A stretch of 64,000 nt of DNA from an uncultured Microbacteriaceae bacterium (GTDB taxonomy: Bacteria; Actinomycetota; Actinomycetes; Actinomycetales; Microbacteriaceae): positions 1 to 64,000 of the forward strand of contig CANKXX010000004.1 of the NCBI GenBank assembly GCA_947487835.1, given 5' to 3'. How positions within the stretch are numbered: the first letter of the stretch is position 1; each line of letters starts with the position of its first letter. Under the pieces are notes generated by a model. The model did no database searches and was not told the origin of the DNA. It saw only the letters and a program-made list of their open reading frames with translations. Positions 24,292-33,849 of the stretch are shown one piece after another. The position numbers and the translations under genes were made by a program.

Positions 24292-25002
24292 CTAGTTTCC
24301 CGGCATCGCGGGCGGCAGCGCCCAGTCGACGGGCCGCTCGCCCTGCTCGGCCAGCAGCGCGTTCACCCGGCTGAACGGCCGCGAGCCGAAGAACCCGCGG
24401 CTCGCGGACAGCGGGCTCGGGTGGACGGACGTGATGGCAGGGGTGGCGCCGAGCATGGGCGCGACCGTGCCGGCGTCCTTCCCCCAGAGGATCGAGACAA
24501 GCGGGCGACCGCGGGCCACGAGCGCGCGGATGGCGAGCTCGGTCACGGCCTCCCAGCCCTTGCCGCGGTGCGAGCCGGATGCTCCCGGCTGCACGGTGAG
24601 CACCCTGTTGAGCAGGAGGACGCCCTGGCTCCCCCACGCGCTGAGATCGCCGTGCGCGGGCTGCTCGACGCCGACGTCGTCGCGCAGCTCACGGTAGATG
24701 TTGGCGAGGCTCCGCGGCACCGGCCGCACGTGCGGCTCGACCGCGAAGGCGAGGCCGATGGGGTGGCCGACCGTGGGATACGGGTCCTGGCCGACAATGA
24801 GCACGCGGACGGAGTCGAACGGCGTGCGGAACGCCCGCAGCACGTTCGGGCCCGCCGGTAGGTAGCCCCGACCGGCCGCGGTCTCCTCCCGCAGGAAGTC
24901 GCCGAGTGCGGAGATGGTGTCCTGCGCGGGCGCGAGCGCCGCCGCCCAGCCGGGGTCGATGTCCCCCGCGTCGGCGAGCTCCGCCAGGCTCCGGGGCGTC
25001 AT
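24292..25002 (-). CDS. ung: Uracil-DNA glycosylase
   Basis: A 236-residue family 1 uracil-DNA glycosylase that removes uracil from DNA in base excision repair. The catalytic water-activating motif [18 protein letters not shown] is present near residues 70-87, and [18 protein letters not shown], holding the catalytic His and the minor-groove loop, near residue 190. Length is normal. ATG 25002 overlaps the stop of the upstream peptidase-E-like gene as ATGA, so the two are cotranscribed. Confidence 0.95.
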   Translation of the reverse strand: MTPRSLAELADAGDIDPGWAAALAPAQDTISALGDFLREETAAGRGYLPAGPNVLRAFRTPFDSVRVLIVGQDPYPTVGHPIGLAFAVEPHVRPVPRSLANIYRELRDDVGVEQPAHGDLSAWGSQGVLLLNRVLTVQPGASGSHRGKGWEAVTELAIRALVARGRPLVSILWGKDAGTVAPMLGATPAITSVHPSPLSASRGFFGSRPFSRVNALLAEQGERPVDWALPPAMPGN

Positions 25003-25721
25003 GCCCTCGCTGCGGCCGAGCTCACGGTGACCCCGGACTCTACGGCGATGACAGTCCAGACGCTGCCGCGGCCGGCGACGCGAAGCGGCCCGTCGCCCGC
25101 GATCAGAACGGTGCTCTCGTCGATGGCGAGGCCGCCGTCGACGAGCCCGGACTCGGTGGCCGCGATCAGGCGCGTGAGGGTGCCCCACTGGGCGGCGTGC
25201 ACGTCGATCGCCACGTCGAGCAGGCCGATGCCCTCCTCGATCGTGACCTCCTCGAGCTCCTCGCCCGCCTCCTCGGCGCAGATCTCCACGTCGCCGATCT
25301 TCCAGCCGCCCACGATCGCCCGCTCCGCCGCGATCGCAGCACCGGCGGAGAAACCGAGGTAGGGGGTGCCGTCGGCGACCTGCCGGCGGATCTCGCCGAA
25401 GCGCGGTCGCAGGCTCTCCAGGTAGGCGGGCGTGAGGCCGCCGGCCACGAGGATGGCGTCGACGTCCGCAAACGCGGTCTGCGGCACCTCGGCGCCCTCG
25501 GCGACGAGCACGCTCACCGGCTCGCACGGCCCGGCCGTGCCGAGGACGGAGTCGAAGCGCGCGAAGGTGTCGAGGCCGTCGCCGTCGTGGACGACGATCA
25601 CCGCGATCCGCGGCACGGAGCGGCCACTGGACACCGCTCTCGCGGTCGCCTCCTCGAGGAAGGCGCGGTACACGCTTCCGCCGTCGTCAGACCAACCGCC
25701 ACCGACCAGATGCACACTCAC
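24999..25721 (-). CDS. Peptidase S51 (peptidase E/cyanophycinase-like) protein
   Basis: A 240-residue class I glutamine-amidotransferase-like protein of the S51 group. The nucleophile Ser is in LGFSAGAAI near residue 125, preceded by [14 protein letters not shown]. Peptidase E cleaves Asp-Xaa dipeptides and cyanophycinase degrades storage polymer; the substrate here is unknown. TAGCGT ends seven bases before GTG 25721 on the minus strand (leaderless start likely). A second in-frame GTG lies just inside (residue 3). It leads a two-gene unit with ung. Confidence 0.75.
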   Translation of the reverse strand: MSVHLVGGGWSDDGGSVYRAFLEEATARAVSSGRSVPRIAVIVVHDGDGLDTFARFDSVLGTAGPCEPVSVLVAEGAEVPQTAFADVDAILVAGGLTPAYLESLRPRFGEIRRQVADGTPYLGFSAGAAIAAERAIVGGWKIGDVEICAEEAGEELEEVTIEEGIGLLDVAIDVHAAQWGTLTRLIAATESGLVDGGLAIDESTVLIAGDGPLRVAGRGSVWTVIAVESGVTVSSAAARA

Positions 25722-25757
25722 CTGGCCAACGCTAGCCGACCGGGGCCCTGCGAGGCG

Positions 25758-26336
25758 TCAGTGCGCGGCCGCGGCGTCCCCCGGGCCGGCGGCGCCTGCC
25801 GCCTCGACGACCGGCTGAGAGGACCACGGGAAGTCGATCCAGCGGTCGGTCTCGCGCCAGGCGAAGTCGGGCGTGAGGATGGTGCGGGGCTTCGTGTACA
25901 GGGTGACGCTGCGCACCTCGGCGGACATGCCGGCGAGCAGCTCGACGACCATGGCGAGTGTCCGGCCGGAGTCCGACACGTCGTCGACGAGCAGCACGCG
26001 CCGCCCGGCGAGGGCGGGCGCGTCGAGCATCGGCGGCAGCAGCACGGGCTCCGGGAGCCGCTCGTCCACGCCGGTGTAGAACTCGACGTTGAGGCTGCCG
26101 CAGCTCTTGGTGCCGAGCGCGTAGGCCAGCGCCCCGGCGAGCAGCAGCCCGCCGCGGGCGATCGCGATCACGAGGTCCGGCCGGTAGCCGCTCTCGGCGA
26201 CGCGCGTGGCCAGATCGCGGGACGCCTCGCCGAAGCCGTCCCAGCTCAGCACCTCGCGCGGGGCCGACGCCGCGTCGATCGCCGCGTCGGTCGTCGCGGC
26301 GTCCGCGCCCGCCTCGGTCGGCGCCTCGGCCGTCAC
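25758..26336 (-). CDS. Type I phosphoribosyltransferase
   Basis: A 192-residue phosphoribosyltransferase-fold protein. The PRPP loop VLLVDDVSDSGRT lies near residue 115, with LVIAIARGGLLLAGALAYALG before it. The fold suggests purine salvage (hypoxanthine/xanthine type), but the first 25 residues are an Ala/Thr/Asp-rich extension and base specificity cannot be read. GTG 26336 overlaps the stop of the small upstream gene as GTGA. Confidence 0.8.
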   Translation of the reverse strand: MTAEAPTEAGADAATTDAAIDAASAPREVLSWDGFGEASRDLATRVAESGYRPDLVIAIARGGLLLAGALAYALGTKSCGSLNVEFYTGVDERLPEPVLLPPMLDAPALAGRRVLLVDDVSDSGRTLAMVVELLAGMSAEVRSVTLYTKPRTILTPDFAWRETDRWIDFPWSSQPVVEAAGAAGPGDAAAAH

Positions 26337-26536
26337 GAGTAGTCGGCGCTCGGGATGCCGCCCGGGCGGTAGACCGCGCCCTCGGCCTCGGAGTCGAGCT
26401 CCCAGACCATCTCCTCGCCGTCCTCCCCGGAGGGGCGGACGAAGCTCCGCTGCGGCTCACCCGCGACGAGCTCGAGCTCGACGCTCTCCGTGCCGTCCTG
26501 TCCCACCAGCTGTGCCGTGTACGTCGTTTCACTCAT
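26333..26536 (-). CDS. Small hypothetical protein, 67 aa
   Basis: A 67-residue acidic, beta-rich protein without Cys that I recognise only as a conserved small protein of related actinobacteria. Function unknown. TAGGGT (26548-26543) ends six bases before ATG 26536 on the minus strand, so it is probably the leaderless first gene of a two-gene operon with the phosphoribosyltransferase, coupled through the GTGA overlap. Confidence 0.65.
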   Translation of the reverse strand: MSETTYTAQLVGQDGTESVELELVAGEPQRSFVRPSGEDGEEMVWELDSEAEGAVYRPGGIPSADYS

Positions 26537-26576
26537 GATCCGACCCTACGCCGGGGCCGCCGCCGGGCGCTGGCCG

Positions 26577-27356
26577 TCAGCCGCGAACTCGCAGCTCGCC
26601 CTTCGCGAGCTTGTGCGGGGCGGCCTGGGCCACCGGCTTGATGGTGATCAGGTCGAGGTTCACGTGACCGGGCAGCTCGAGCGCGTGCACGATCGACTCC
26701 GCGACGTCGTCCGCGGACAGCGGGTCGGGCACGTCGCGGTAGACCGCGTCGGCGCGCTCCCGGTCGCCGCCGAAGCGCACGAGCGAGAACTCCTCCGTGT
26801 GCACCTGGCCGGGCGCGACCTCGATCACCCGGATCGGCTCGCCGTTCAGCTCGAGCCGCAGCACGGCGACGAGCGCGTGCTCGGCGAACTTCGCGGCGTT
26901 GTACCCGCCGCCGCCCTCGTAGGCCACGTGGCCGGCGATGGAGGTCACGGTGAGGAGGTCGGCGTGGCCGCCCTCCGCGACGGAGGCGCGCAGCGCGGGG
27001 AGCAGCGCGCTGGTGACGCGCTTGGTGCCGATCACGTTCACGTCGTACATCCGCAGCCAGTCGTCGGCCGACCCCGCCTCGACGGTGTCGAGGCCGAAGG
27101 CGCCGCCCGCGTTGTTGACGAGCGCGTTCGCGCCGCCCGTGCTCTCCACGTACGCCCGGAGCGCATCGACGTCGGCCTGGGCCGTGACGTCCGCGGCGAA
27201 GACGTCGCAGCCGGTCTCCTCGGCCAGTGCGGCCAGCCGGTCCTCGCGCCGGGCGACCCCGACCACGTGCCAGCCCCGCGCCCGGAACAGGCGCACGGTC
27301 GCGGCGCCGATCCCCGAGCTCGCTCCGGTGACCACGACCCGTCTGACATCTCCCAC
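26577..27356 (-). CDS. Short-chain dehydrogenase/reductase
   Basis: A 259-residue classical SDR. TGASSGIG (residues 10-17) binds NAD(P), NNAG lies near residue 88, and the catalytic Ser-Tyr-Lys appear in TSIAGHVAYEGGGGYNAAKFAEH. The C-terminal part (SADDVAESIVHALELPGHVNLD) resembles the YdfG/serine 3-dehydrogenase-like group. GTG 27356 has GAGGGAG upstream. TACGGT lies farther up in the leader. Confidence 0.88.
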   Translation of the reverse strand: MGDVRRVVVTGASSGIGAATVRLFRARGWHVVGVARREDRLAALAEETGCDVFAADVTAQADVDALRAYVESTGGANALVNNAGGAFGLDTVEAGSADDWLRMYDVNVIGTKRVTSALLPALRASVAEGGHADLLTVTSIAGHVAYEGGGGYNAAKFAEHALVAVLRLELNGEPIRVIEVAPGQVHTEEFSLVRFGGDRERADAVYRDVPDPLSADDVAESIVHALELPGHVNLDLITIKPVAQAAPHKLAKGELRVRG

Positions 27357-27499
27357 GGCAACTCCCTCACGTCGGCGGGCCCGAGCGGCTGCGTGCGGCC
27401 CGGCCCCCTCCCACCGTACCGAGCCGGGCGGCGGCCGCGAGCCGCGGGCGCGGGCAGGCGGTGCCCGCGAAGGCCGGACGCCGCCCCTATGCTTGCCGC

Positions 27500-28642
27500 G
27501 TGAGCGAACCCGCGACGAACGCCCCCGGTGCGTTCGGCACCGAGGAGCTCGCCGCGCCCGAGACGAAGAAGCGCGTGCGCGTCCCGTTCTGGGACAACGC
27601 CCGCTTCCTCTGCGTGATGCTCGTCGTCATCGGTCACGGCATCCAGCGCCAGACCATCGACTCCGACAACGCGCTCGCGGTCTACCTGGTGCTCTACGCC
27701 TTCCACATGCCGGCGTTCGCCATCATCAGCGGCTACTTCAGCAAGTCCGGGCCGCCCACCCGGCGGGGCATGAAGCGCGTGATCACCGACATCCTGCTGC
27801 CGTACTTCATCATGGAGACGATCTGGACGGTCGTGCAGTGGCTGGTCGAGGGGAAGACCGACGTCAACCTCACCAAGCCGTCGTGGACCCTCTGGTTCCT
27901 GCTCGCGCTCGGCATCTTCCGGCTGGTCCTGCCCTACCTGGCGCTGGTGCGCTGGCCGCTCTTCTGGGCCGTGCTGCTGTCCATCGGGGTGGGCTACCTG
28001 ACGAACGTCGACAACACCTTCTCGCTCTCGCGGACCATCGGCATCCTGCCCTTCTTCGTGCTCGGCTGGAAGCTCAACGAATGGCACCTCGTCGACCGGT
28101 GGCGGTTCGCGGAGCGCGCCGTCTGGTGGGTCCGGGCCGCCGCCCTCGCCGCGTTCGCCGCCTGGGGCATCGTCGTCTACGTCTACATCGACACCTGGCG
28201 CGAGATGGACCTGCGGTTCTGGTTCTTCTACGACGACAACTACCAGGTGCTCGGGGAGGACCAGTGGTACGCGGGCCTGCTGCGCCTGGCCTTCATCCTG
28301 CTCGCGGTCCTGCTCAGCCTCGCCTTCTTCGCCCTCGTCCCGCGCTCGAAGACCTGGATCACGGCCTTCGGCCAGTCCACGATGTACGTCTACCTGCTGC
28401 ACAGCTTCGTGCTCTATCCGATCCGGGAGTCGGACGTGCTGCGCGGCGACAACTCGAACGCGACCGCCCTGATCAGCATGATCCTCGCCTGCATGGGCAT
28501 CTCGATCCTGCTGTCCGGGCCCTGGGTGCGACGGGTGTTCCGGCCGCTGGTGGAGCCGCGGCCGCGCTGGCTGTTCGTCGAGGCCGACGACTCCCCCGCC
28601 CGGTCCTCGCGCACGGATCCCACCGGGTCCCGGCGGGACTGA
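27500..28642 (+). CDS. Membrane acyltransferase family 3 protein
   Basis: A 380-residue polytopic protein of the acyltransferase-3/OafA type. It begins with a cytoplasmic tail and RVPFWDNARFLCVMLVVIGH, the conserved first helix with its His, then MPAFAIISGYFS and about nine more helices. Such proteins transfer acyl groups to surface glycans, lipids or antibiotics; some are fucose 4-O-acetylase-like. TATGCT (27488-27493) ends six bases before GTG 27500 (leaderless start). It stands alone. Confidence 0.8.
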   Translation: MSEPATNAPGAFGTEELAAPETKKRVRVPFWDNARFLCVMLVVIGHGIQRQTIDSDNALAVYLVLYAFHMPAFAIISGYFSKSGPPTRRGMKRVITDILLPYFIMETIWTVVQWLVEGKTDVNLTKPSWTLWFLLALGIFRLVLPYLALVRWPLFWAVLLSIGVGYLTNVDNTFSLSRTIGILPFFVLGWKLNEWHLVDRWRFAERAVWWVRAAALAAFAAWGIVVYVYIDTWREMDLRFWFFYDDNYQVLGEDQWYAGLLRLAFILLAVLLSLAFFALVPRSKTWITAFGQSTMYVYLLHSFVLYPIRESDVLRGDNSNATALISMILACMGISILLSGPWVRRVFRPLVEPRPRWLFVEADDSPARSSRTDPTGSRRD

Positions 28643-28711
28643 CCGCACGGGCGCGATCCCCCGGGGACGGACCGGCACGTCCGGGCGCGTTACGCGGTGT
28701 GTCCTGGTTCG

Positions 28712-28740
28712 TTGACGCTCGTTCCGGCCCTCCCTAGTGT
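28712..28740 (+). promoter_or_regulatory. Promoter of metY
   Basis: TTGACG (28712-28717) and TAGTGT (28735-28740) separated by exactly 17 bases form the best vegetative-type promoter in the window, about 30 bases before the AAGGAAG ribosome binding site of metY. I see no SAM riboswitch in the leader. Confidence 0.75.
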
Positions 28741-28776
28741 CGAGCGAGACCCGACCTCACATAAGGAAGTGCGCAG

Positions 28777-30114
28777 ATGAGCGACAACGCGGCAACGGAC
28801 AAGGCCGACTGGAAGTTCGAGACCAAGCAGATCCACTCCGGAGCCGCGCCCGACCCGGTGACCAACGCCCGGGCGACGCCCATCTACCAGACGACCTCCT
28901 ACGTCTTCCGCGACGCGGAGCACGCGCAGAACCTGTTCGCGCTCACCGAGTTCGGCAACATCTACACGCGCATCCAGAACCCGACCCAGGCCGTCGTCGA
29001 GGAGCGCGTCGCCGCGCTCGAGGGCGGAACGGCAGCGCTGCTCGTCGCGTCCGGCCAGGCCGCCGAGACGTTCGCCGTGCTCAACCTCGCCCAGGCGGGC
29101 GACCACATCGTCTCGTCCTCCTCCATCTACGGCGGCACGTACAACCTCTTCAAGTACACGCTCGCCCGGCTCGGCATCGAGACGACGTTCGTGGAGAACC
29201 AGGACGACCCGGAGGAGTGGCGCCGCGCCGTCCGCCCGAACACGAAGCTGTTCTTCGCCGAGACGATCGGCAACCCGAAGATCAACGTGCTCGACATCCG
29301 CACCGTCGCCGACGTCGCGCACGACAGCGGCGTCCCCCTCATCGTGGACAACACCATCGCCACGCCGTACCTCATCCGCCCCTTCGAGCACGGGGCCGAC
29401 ATCGTGGTGCACTCGGCGACCAAGTTCCTCGGCGGTCACGGCACCGTCATCGGCGGCCTCGTCGTGGACGGCGGCCGCTTCCCGTGGTCGCAGCACGCGG
29501 AGAAGTTCCCCGGGCTCACCACCCCCGACCCCTCCTACCACGGCGTCAACTACGTCGAGGCGCTGGGCGACGGCCTCGCCTACATCATCAAGGCGCGCGT
29601 GCAGCTGCTGCGCGACCTCGGCGCCTCCATCGCGCCGGCCAGCGCCTGGCAGCTCATCCAGGGCATCGAGACGCTCAGCCTGCGCATCGAGCGCCACGTG
29701 CAGAACGCGCAGCACGTCGCCGAGTGGCTGGACGCGCACGACGACATCGCCACGGTCTACTACGCCGGCCTGCCCTCAAGCCCCTGGTACGCGGCGGCCA
29801 ACCGCTACGCCCCGAAGGGCGTCGGCGCGGTGCTGTCCTTCGAGCTGAAGGGCGGCGTCGACGCGGGGCGCGCGCTCGTCAACAACCTGTCGCTGTTCAG
29901 CCACCTGGCCAACATCGGCGACGTGCGCAGCCTCGTGATCCACCCGGCCTCGACGACGCACTCCCAGCTCACCCCGGAGCAGCAGCTCACCTCGGGCGTG
30001 ACCCCCGGGCTGGTGCGGCTCTCGGTCGGGCTCGAGAACATCGACGACATCCTGGCGGACCTCTCCGCCGGCCTCGCCGCGGCCCGGGCCACGGTCGAGG
30101 CGTCCCGCGTCTAG
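28777..30114 (+). CDS. metY: O-acetylhomoserine sulfhydrylase (MetY)
   Basis: A 445-residue PLP enzyme of the Cys/Met metabolism family, converting O-acetylhomoserine and sulfide to homocysteine. The long family-specific form is indicated by the N-terminal KQIHSGAAPDP and TTSYVFRDAEHAQNLFAL. The PLP Lys is in VHSATKFLGGHGT near residue 210. Length and the late insert match MetY rather than MetB. It works with MetX (31505), which makes its substrate; a sigma gene lies between them on the other strand. Confidence 0.92.
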   Translation: MSDNAATDKADWKFETKQIHSGAAPDPVTNARATPIYQTTSYVFRDAEHAQNLFALTEFGNIYTRIQNPTQAVVEERVAALEGGTAALLVASGQAAETFAVLNLAQAGDHIVSSSSIYGGTYNLFKYTLARLGIETTFVENQDDPEEWRRAVRPNTKLFFAETIGNPKINVLDIRTVADVAHDSGVPLIVDNTIATPYLIRPFEHGADIVVHSATKFLGGHGTVIGGLVVDGGRFPWSQHAEKFPGLTTPDPSYHGVNYVEALGDGLAYIIKARVQLLRDLGASIAPASAWQLIQGIETLSLRIERHVQNAQHVAEWLDAHDDIATVYYAGLPSSPWYAAANRYAPKGVGAVLSFELKGGVDAGRALVNNLSLFSHLANIGDVRSLVIHPASTTHSQLTPEQQLTSGVTPGLVRLSVGLENIDDILADLSAGLAAARATVEASRV

Positions 30115-30173
30115 CGGGCTCGGACGGGCCGCGCAGGTCGCGCCGGGTCCGCGCTCCGCGCACACCAGGAAAA

Positions 30174-30213
30174 GGAAACGGTCCCCGAGCCGGAAGGCTC
30201 GGGGACCGTTTCC
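30174..30213. terminator. Bidirectional terminator between metY and the sigma gene
   Basis: A perfect 18-bp stem (30174-30191 with 30196-30213; arms GGAAACGGTCCCCGAGCC) closed by a GGAA tetraloop. It serves two convergent genes. Confidence 0.92.
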
Positions 30214-30237
30214 CTGGGTGTCTTTCCCTGCCGCTTG

Positions 30238-31251
30238 TCAGTCCTCGAGGAACTCGTGGGCGGCGATCGACCGTAGGTGCGCGATGGTCTTCAGCTCCAC
30301 CTGGCGAATCCGTTCCCGGGTCACGCCGTAGAGCATGCCGATCTGCTCGTAGGTCTTCGTCTGCCCGTCGCCGAACCCGAAGCGCAGCGTGAGGATCTCC
30401 CGCTCGCGCGTCGGCAGCGATTCCATCAGAGTCGCGACGTGCTGGTTCAGCATCGTCGCCGTGACGGAGTCGAGGGGCTGGATCGTGTCGGTGTCCTCGA
30501 TGATGTCGCCGAACTCGCCGTCGCCCTCGTCGCCGAGCGCGGAGTGCAGGGAGAGCGGGTCGCGGCCGCGGTCGCGGAGGTCCTTGACCTTCTCGACGGG
30601 GAGGTCGACCTCCTTGGCCACCTCCTCGATCGTGGCGTCCCGGCCGAGCTCCATGCGCAGCTCGCGCTCCATCCGGGCGATCTTGTTGATCAGCTCGACG
30701 GTGTGCACCGGGATGCGGATGGTGCGGGACTGGTCGGCCAGCGCACGGGCGATGGCCTGGCGGATCCACCAGGACCCGTAGGTCGAGAACTTGAACCCGG
30801 TGGTGAAGTCGAACTTCTCGACCGCACGGACCAGGCCCATGTTGCCCTCCTGGATCAGATCCATGAACGGCATGCCGCGGCCGGTGTAGCGCTTGGCGAT
30901 GCTGACCACCAGGCGCAGGTTCGCGCTGACCAGGTTCTCCTTCGCGACCGCGCCGTCGTGGGCGAGCCACTTCAGGTCCCGGCGCAGCTGCGCGTCCAGG
31001 TCGGTCTCGGTGTCGAGCTTCTCCTGCGCGAACACGCCGACCTCGATCCGCTTCGCGAGCGAGACCTCCTCCTCGGCGGTCAGCAGCGGCACCTTCGACA
31101 GCTGCCGCAGGTAGTCCTTCACCGGATCGAGGGAGGCACCGAGGATGAACCCGGCGCGCTGCTCGATCTCGTCGTCGTCGTTGAGCGCGATCCGCAGGGG
31201 GGCCTCGCCCTTCGTGGTCTTCGTTCCTGTTGCGTCATCGATGATCGTCAT
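30238..31251 (-). CDS. Group 2 (SigB-like) sigma-70 factor
   Basis: A 337-residue sigma factor with regions 1.2 to 4.2 but no long region 1.1. [10 protein letters not shown] is region 1.2, [24 protein letters not shown] region 2.2-2.3, [16 protein letters not shown] region 2.4 and [11 protein letters not shown] region 4.2. Length and C-terminus ([11 protein letters not shown]) fit SigB-type group 2 factors better than the longer housekeeping SigA, though a short SigA cannot be excluded. ATG 31251 follows GGAGGGAA. A GAAC-N4-GTTC dyad lies 86 bases upstream. Confidence 0.85.
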   Translation of the reverse strand: MTIIDDATGTKTTKGEAPLRIALNDDDEIEQRAGFILGASLDPVKDYLRQLSKVPLLTAEEEVSLAKRIEVGVFAQEKLDTETDLDAQLRRDLKWLAHDGAVAKENLVSANLRLVVSIAKRYTGRGMPFMDLIQEGNMGLVRAVEKFDFTTGFKFSTYGSWWIRQAIARALADQSRTIRIPVHTVELINKIARMERELRMELGRDATIEEVAKEVDLPVEKVKDLRDRGRDPLSLHSALGDEGDGEFGDIIEDTDTIQPLDSVTATMLNQHVATLMESLPTREREILTLRFGFGDGQTKTYEQIGMLYGVTRERIRQVELKTIAHLRSIAAHEFLED

Positions 31252-31336
31252 CAGATTCCCTCCATACCGGCGCGATCCACGGCCGTTCAGGTCCTTGAGA
31301 GCCCCCGGGCCGTCCCCCGTTCGGGGGCCACTGCCA

Positions 31337-31348
31337 GAACTGTAGTTC
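31337..31348. promoter_or_regulatory. LexA-like dyad upstream of the SigB-like gene
   Basis: GAAC-TGTA-GTTC has the half-sites and spacing of Gram-positive SOS boxes (GAAC-N4-GTTC). It sits between the divergent sigma and metX genes, nearer the sigma gene. The flanking bases (CA/CA) do not extend the usual CGAAC/GTTCG palindrome, so regulation by LexA is only suggested. Confidence 0.35.
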
Positions 31349-31504
31349 CAATCCATAACGATCGTCATTTCCATTCTTGAGGCTTGACACCGGGCGTTCG
31401 ACCACCTACAACGCCCCCGATCGGGATCGGCGGGCAGGGCACGACGGGCGGCCGGGCGTAACACTTCTCCGGGCCGTTTCCGCTTCTGCTCTACTTGACT
31501 CACC

Positions 31505-32710
31505 ATGGACTGGCAGATCTCCGAAGACACGGTTCCGTCGAGCTTTGTCACGGACGCCCAGGTGCGATCGCTGCTCGGCAAGCCGCCGGCGAGCGGGGCC
31601 TGGCGCGAGGGCGACCCGGTCTTCGAGCGCCGCTTCGCACCCATCGGCCGTTTCCGGTTCGACCGCGGGGACGAGCTGCCCGCCGTGCGCGTCGCCTACG
31701 AGACATGGGGCGAGCTCTCCCCCGAACGGGACAACGCGGTCCTCGTGCTGCACGCCCTCACCGGCGACGGTCACGTCGTCGGGTCCGCCGGCCCCGGTCA
31801 GCCGACCGCCGGCTGGTGGAGCGGGATCGTCGGGCCGGGCAGGGCGATCGACACCGACCGCTGGTTCGTGGTGGCGCCGAACATGCTGGGCGGCTGCCAG
31901 GGCACGACCGGGCCCGCGTCCCTCGCCCCGGACGGCCGCGAGTGGGGGCCGCGCTTCCCCTACGTCACGATCCGCGACCAGGTGCGCGCCCAGATCGCGT
32001 TCTCCGACGCAATCGGCATCGACCGCTGGGCCGCCGTGATCGGCGGCTCGATGGGCGGCATGCACGCGCTCGAGTGGGGCATCCTCGCCCCGGACCGGGT
32101 CGAGCGCCTCGCCGTGCTCGCCGCCCCGCCGCGGTCGAGCGCCGACCAGATCGCCCTCAACTCCGTGCAGGCGCAGGCCGTGCGCGTCGATCCGCAGTTC
32201 CGCGGCGGCGAGTACTACGACGCGCCCGACGGCGAGGGCCCGCACCTGGGGCTCGCGCTCGCCCGGCGCATGGCGCTGCTCAACTACCGCAGCCCGAGCG
32301 AGCTGAACGACCGGTTCGAGCGCTCCTGGCAGAGCGAGATCAGCCCGCTCGGCGGCGAGGGGCGCTTCGCCGTCGAGTCCTACCTCGATTTCCACGGCAA
32401 CCGGTTCACCCGCCGGTTCGACGCGAACAGCTACCTGCGGCTCGTCGACTCGATGAACTCGCACGACGTGGGTCGCGACCGCGGCGGGGTCGCGCGCGCC
32501 CTCGGCGCCATCACGGCGCGGACCCTCGTGCTTGGCATCGACAGCGACCGCCTGTTCCCCGTGCCCGATCAGGAGGTGCTGGCCCGGTTCATCCCGCGCA
32601 CCCTCGACGGAGACGAGCCCGCGGTCATCACGAGCGCCTTCGGGCACGACGGCTTCCTGATCGAGGACGACGCCGTCGGCCACCACCTCGGACGGCTGCT
32701 CGCCAGCTGA
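31505..32710 (+). CDS. metX: Homoserine O-acetyltransferase (MetX)
   Basis: A 401-residue alpha/beta-hydrolase enzyme that acetylates homoserine with acetyl-CoA in methionine synthesis. The nucleophile is in [12 protein letters not shown] near residue 183, the Asp in GIDSDRLFP near 345 and the His in FGHDGFL near 378; [12 protein letters not shown] is a family signature. Product specificity (acetyl rather than succinyl) fits the linked metY. TCTACT lies nine bases before ATG 31505, so the leader is very short. Confidence 0.92.
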   Translation: MDWQISEDTVPSSFVTDAQVRSLLGKPPASGAWREGDPVFERRFAPIGRFRFDRGDELPAVRVAYETWGELSPERDNAVLVLHALTGDGHVVGSAGPGQPTAGWWSGIVGPGRAIDTDRWFVVAPNMLGGCQGTTGPASLAPDGREWGPRFPYVTIRDQVRAQIAFSDAIGIDRWAAVIGGSMGGMHALEWGILAPDRVERLAVLAAPPRSSADQIALNSVQAQAVRVDPQFRGGEYYDAPDGEGPHLGLALARRMALLNYRSPSELNDRFERSWQSEISPLGGEGRFAVESYLDFHGNRFTRRFDANSYLRLVDSMNSHDVGRDRGGVARALGAITARTLVLGIDSDRLFPVPDQEVLARFIPRTLDGDEPAVITSAFGHDGFLIEDDAVGHHLGRLLAS

Positions 32711-32909
32711 GCGCACCCGGGTACCCGCGGGACCCCGTGCGAACCCCGGAGCCCTCCGAAACGCCCTCGAACGGGGGCCGGATGCACCTGAACGGGGGGC
32801 AGGCCTGCGCCCCAGTACAGGGGTGAAACGACCTGTCGCGCCCCCGCGCGCCCCCGTTCGTTCCTAGTATTTCGGCAACCCCGCAATTCCTGGCACGGGG
32901 GGTGCCGGA

Positions 32910-33611
32910 ATGCGGGCGAAGAGAACTGGATTCCGTCCGATGACCCGCACGTCCCTCAGCGCCCCTGCGCCCGCCCGTCTCCGCGTCGCGATCGTCGACG
33001 ACCACCAGCTGTTGCTCGACGGGCTGAGCGCCCGGCTCGCGAAATCGCGCAGCGGAATCGACGTCGCCGTGATGACGACGACCTGGCGGGGACTGCTCGC
33101 CAGCGAGGCGTTCCCGACCGACATCGTCGTGCTCGACCTGAACCTCGAGGACGACATCCCGATCGGCGTCAAGATCCGGGCGATCTCGGCCGCCGGCGCC
33201 AAGACCATCGTCATCAGCAGGCACGCGGACACCGCGTCCATCCGCGGCGCGATCCGGGCCGGCGCCATCGCCTTCGTGCCGAAGAGCGAGTCCGCCGCCG
33301 AACTGCTCGAGGCCATCCGCGCCGCGGCGGTCGACCGCCAGCGTCACTCGCCCGTCGTCCAGCGCGCGCTGACCGACGGGGCGACGGACGTGGATCCCGG
33401 CCTCGGCAGGCAGGAGATGCGCGCGCTCGTGCTGTACGCGGCCGGCCGCTCGATCCGCCAGGTCGCCGAGGACATGGAGACGACGCAGGAGACGGTGAAG
33501 TCCTACATCAAGCGGGCCCGGCGCAAGTACCTCGCCGTGGGCATCGACCTCGGCTCGAAGCTCCTGCTGCGCCGCCACGCGGTGCGCCAGGGCTGGATCA
33601 CGCCCGAGTGA
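32910..33611 (+). CDS. NarL/LuxR-type response regulator 1
   Basis: A 233-residue response regulator. The receiver domain has the acidic pair in VAIVDDHQ, phospho-acceptor Asp76 in VVLDLNL and Lys125 in FVPKSES. The C-terminal helix-turn-helix carries SIRQVAEDMETTQETVKSYIKRARRKY. ATG 32940 (ten residues in, MTRTSLS) is an equally possible start. It opens a signalling cluster with a kinase, a kinase-less membrane protein and a second regulator (36322) with closely similar layout. It has its own terminator, so it is transcribed apart from the kinase. Confidence 0.85.
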   Translation: MRAKRTGFRPMTRTSLSAPAPARLRVAIVDDHQLLLDGLSARLAKSRSGIDVAVMTTTWRGLLASEAFPTDIVVLDLNLEDDIPIGVKIRAISAAGAKTIVISRHADTASIRGAIRAGAIAFVPKSESAAELLEAIRAAAVDRQRHSPVVQRALTDGATDVDPGLGRQEMRALVLYAAGRSIRQVAEDMETTQETVKSYIKRARRKYLAVGIDLGSKLLLRRHAVRQGWITPE

Positions 33612-33615
33612 GACG

Positions 33616-33658
33616 CGCGGCCCCGTTGGAGGGACAGCTCGACGGGGCCGCGCCTTTT
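33616..33658 (+). terminator. Terminator after response regulator 1
   Basis: CGCGGCCCCGT (33616-33626) pairs with ACGGGGCCGCG (33642-33652), followed by CTTTT at 33654-33658, an intrinsic terminator with a short U-run. Confidence 0.88.
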
Positions 33659-33722
33659 CGCCTCCGGACCGTCGCGGGGATCGATTTCCCCGATGCGGTA
33701 ACCGTTTCCGCGGTTTCCCACC

Positions 33723-33728
33723 TACAAT
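33723..33728 (+). promoter_or_regulatory. -10 element upstream of the kinase gene
   Basis: TACAAT is a near-consensus -10 about 120 bases before ATG 33850. No clear TTGACA-like -35 lies 17 bases upstream. The leader between contains a small CCCCCACGGGGG hairpin near 33770. Confidence 0.4.
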
Positions 33729-33849
33729 GTCGAGTGGGGGATCGGTCATTTTTCTGACGCTTGTCGAGCCCCCACGGGGGGTCTTGGTTCGGTGCGCGCA
33801 CCGGTCGTCTCCTCCTTCCCTATTCACGCGAGCGAGTGGCCGAGGACGA

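Noticed and set aside
28741-28776. SAM riboswitch upstream of metY
   Set aside because: The leader between promoter and start is about 30 bases, too short for any known SAM riboswitch fold.
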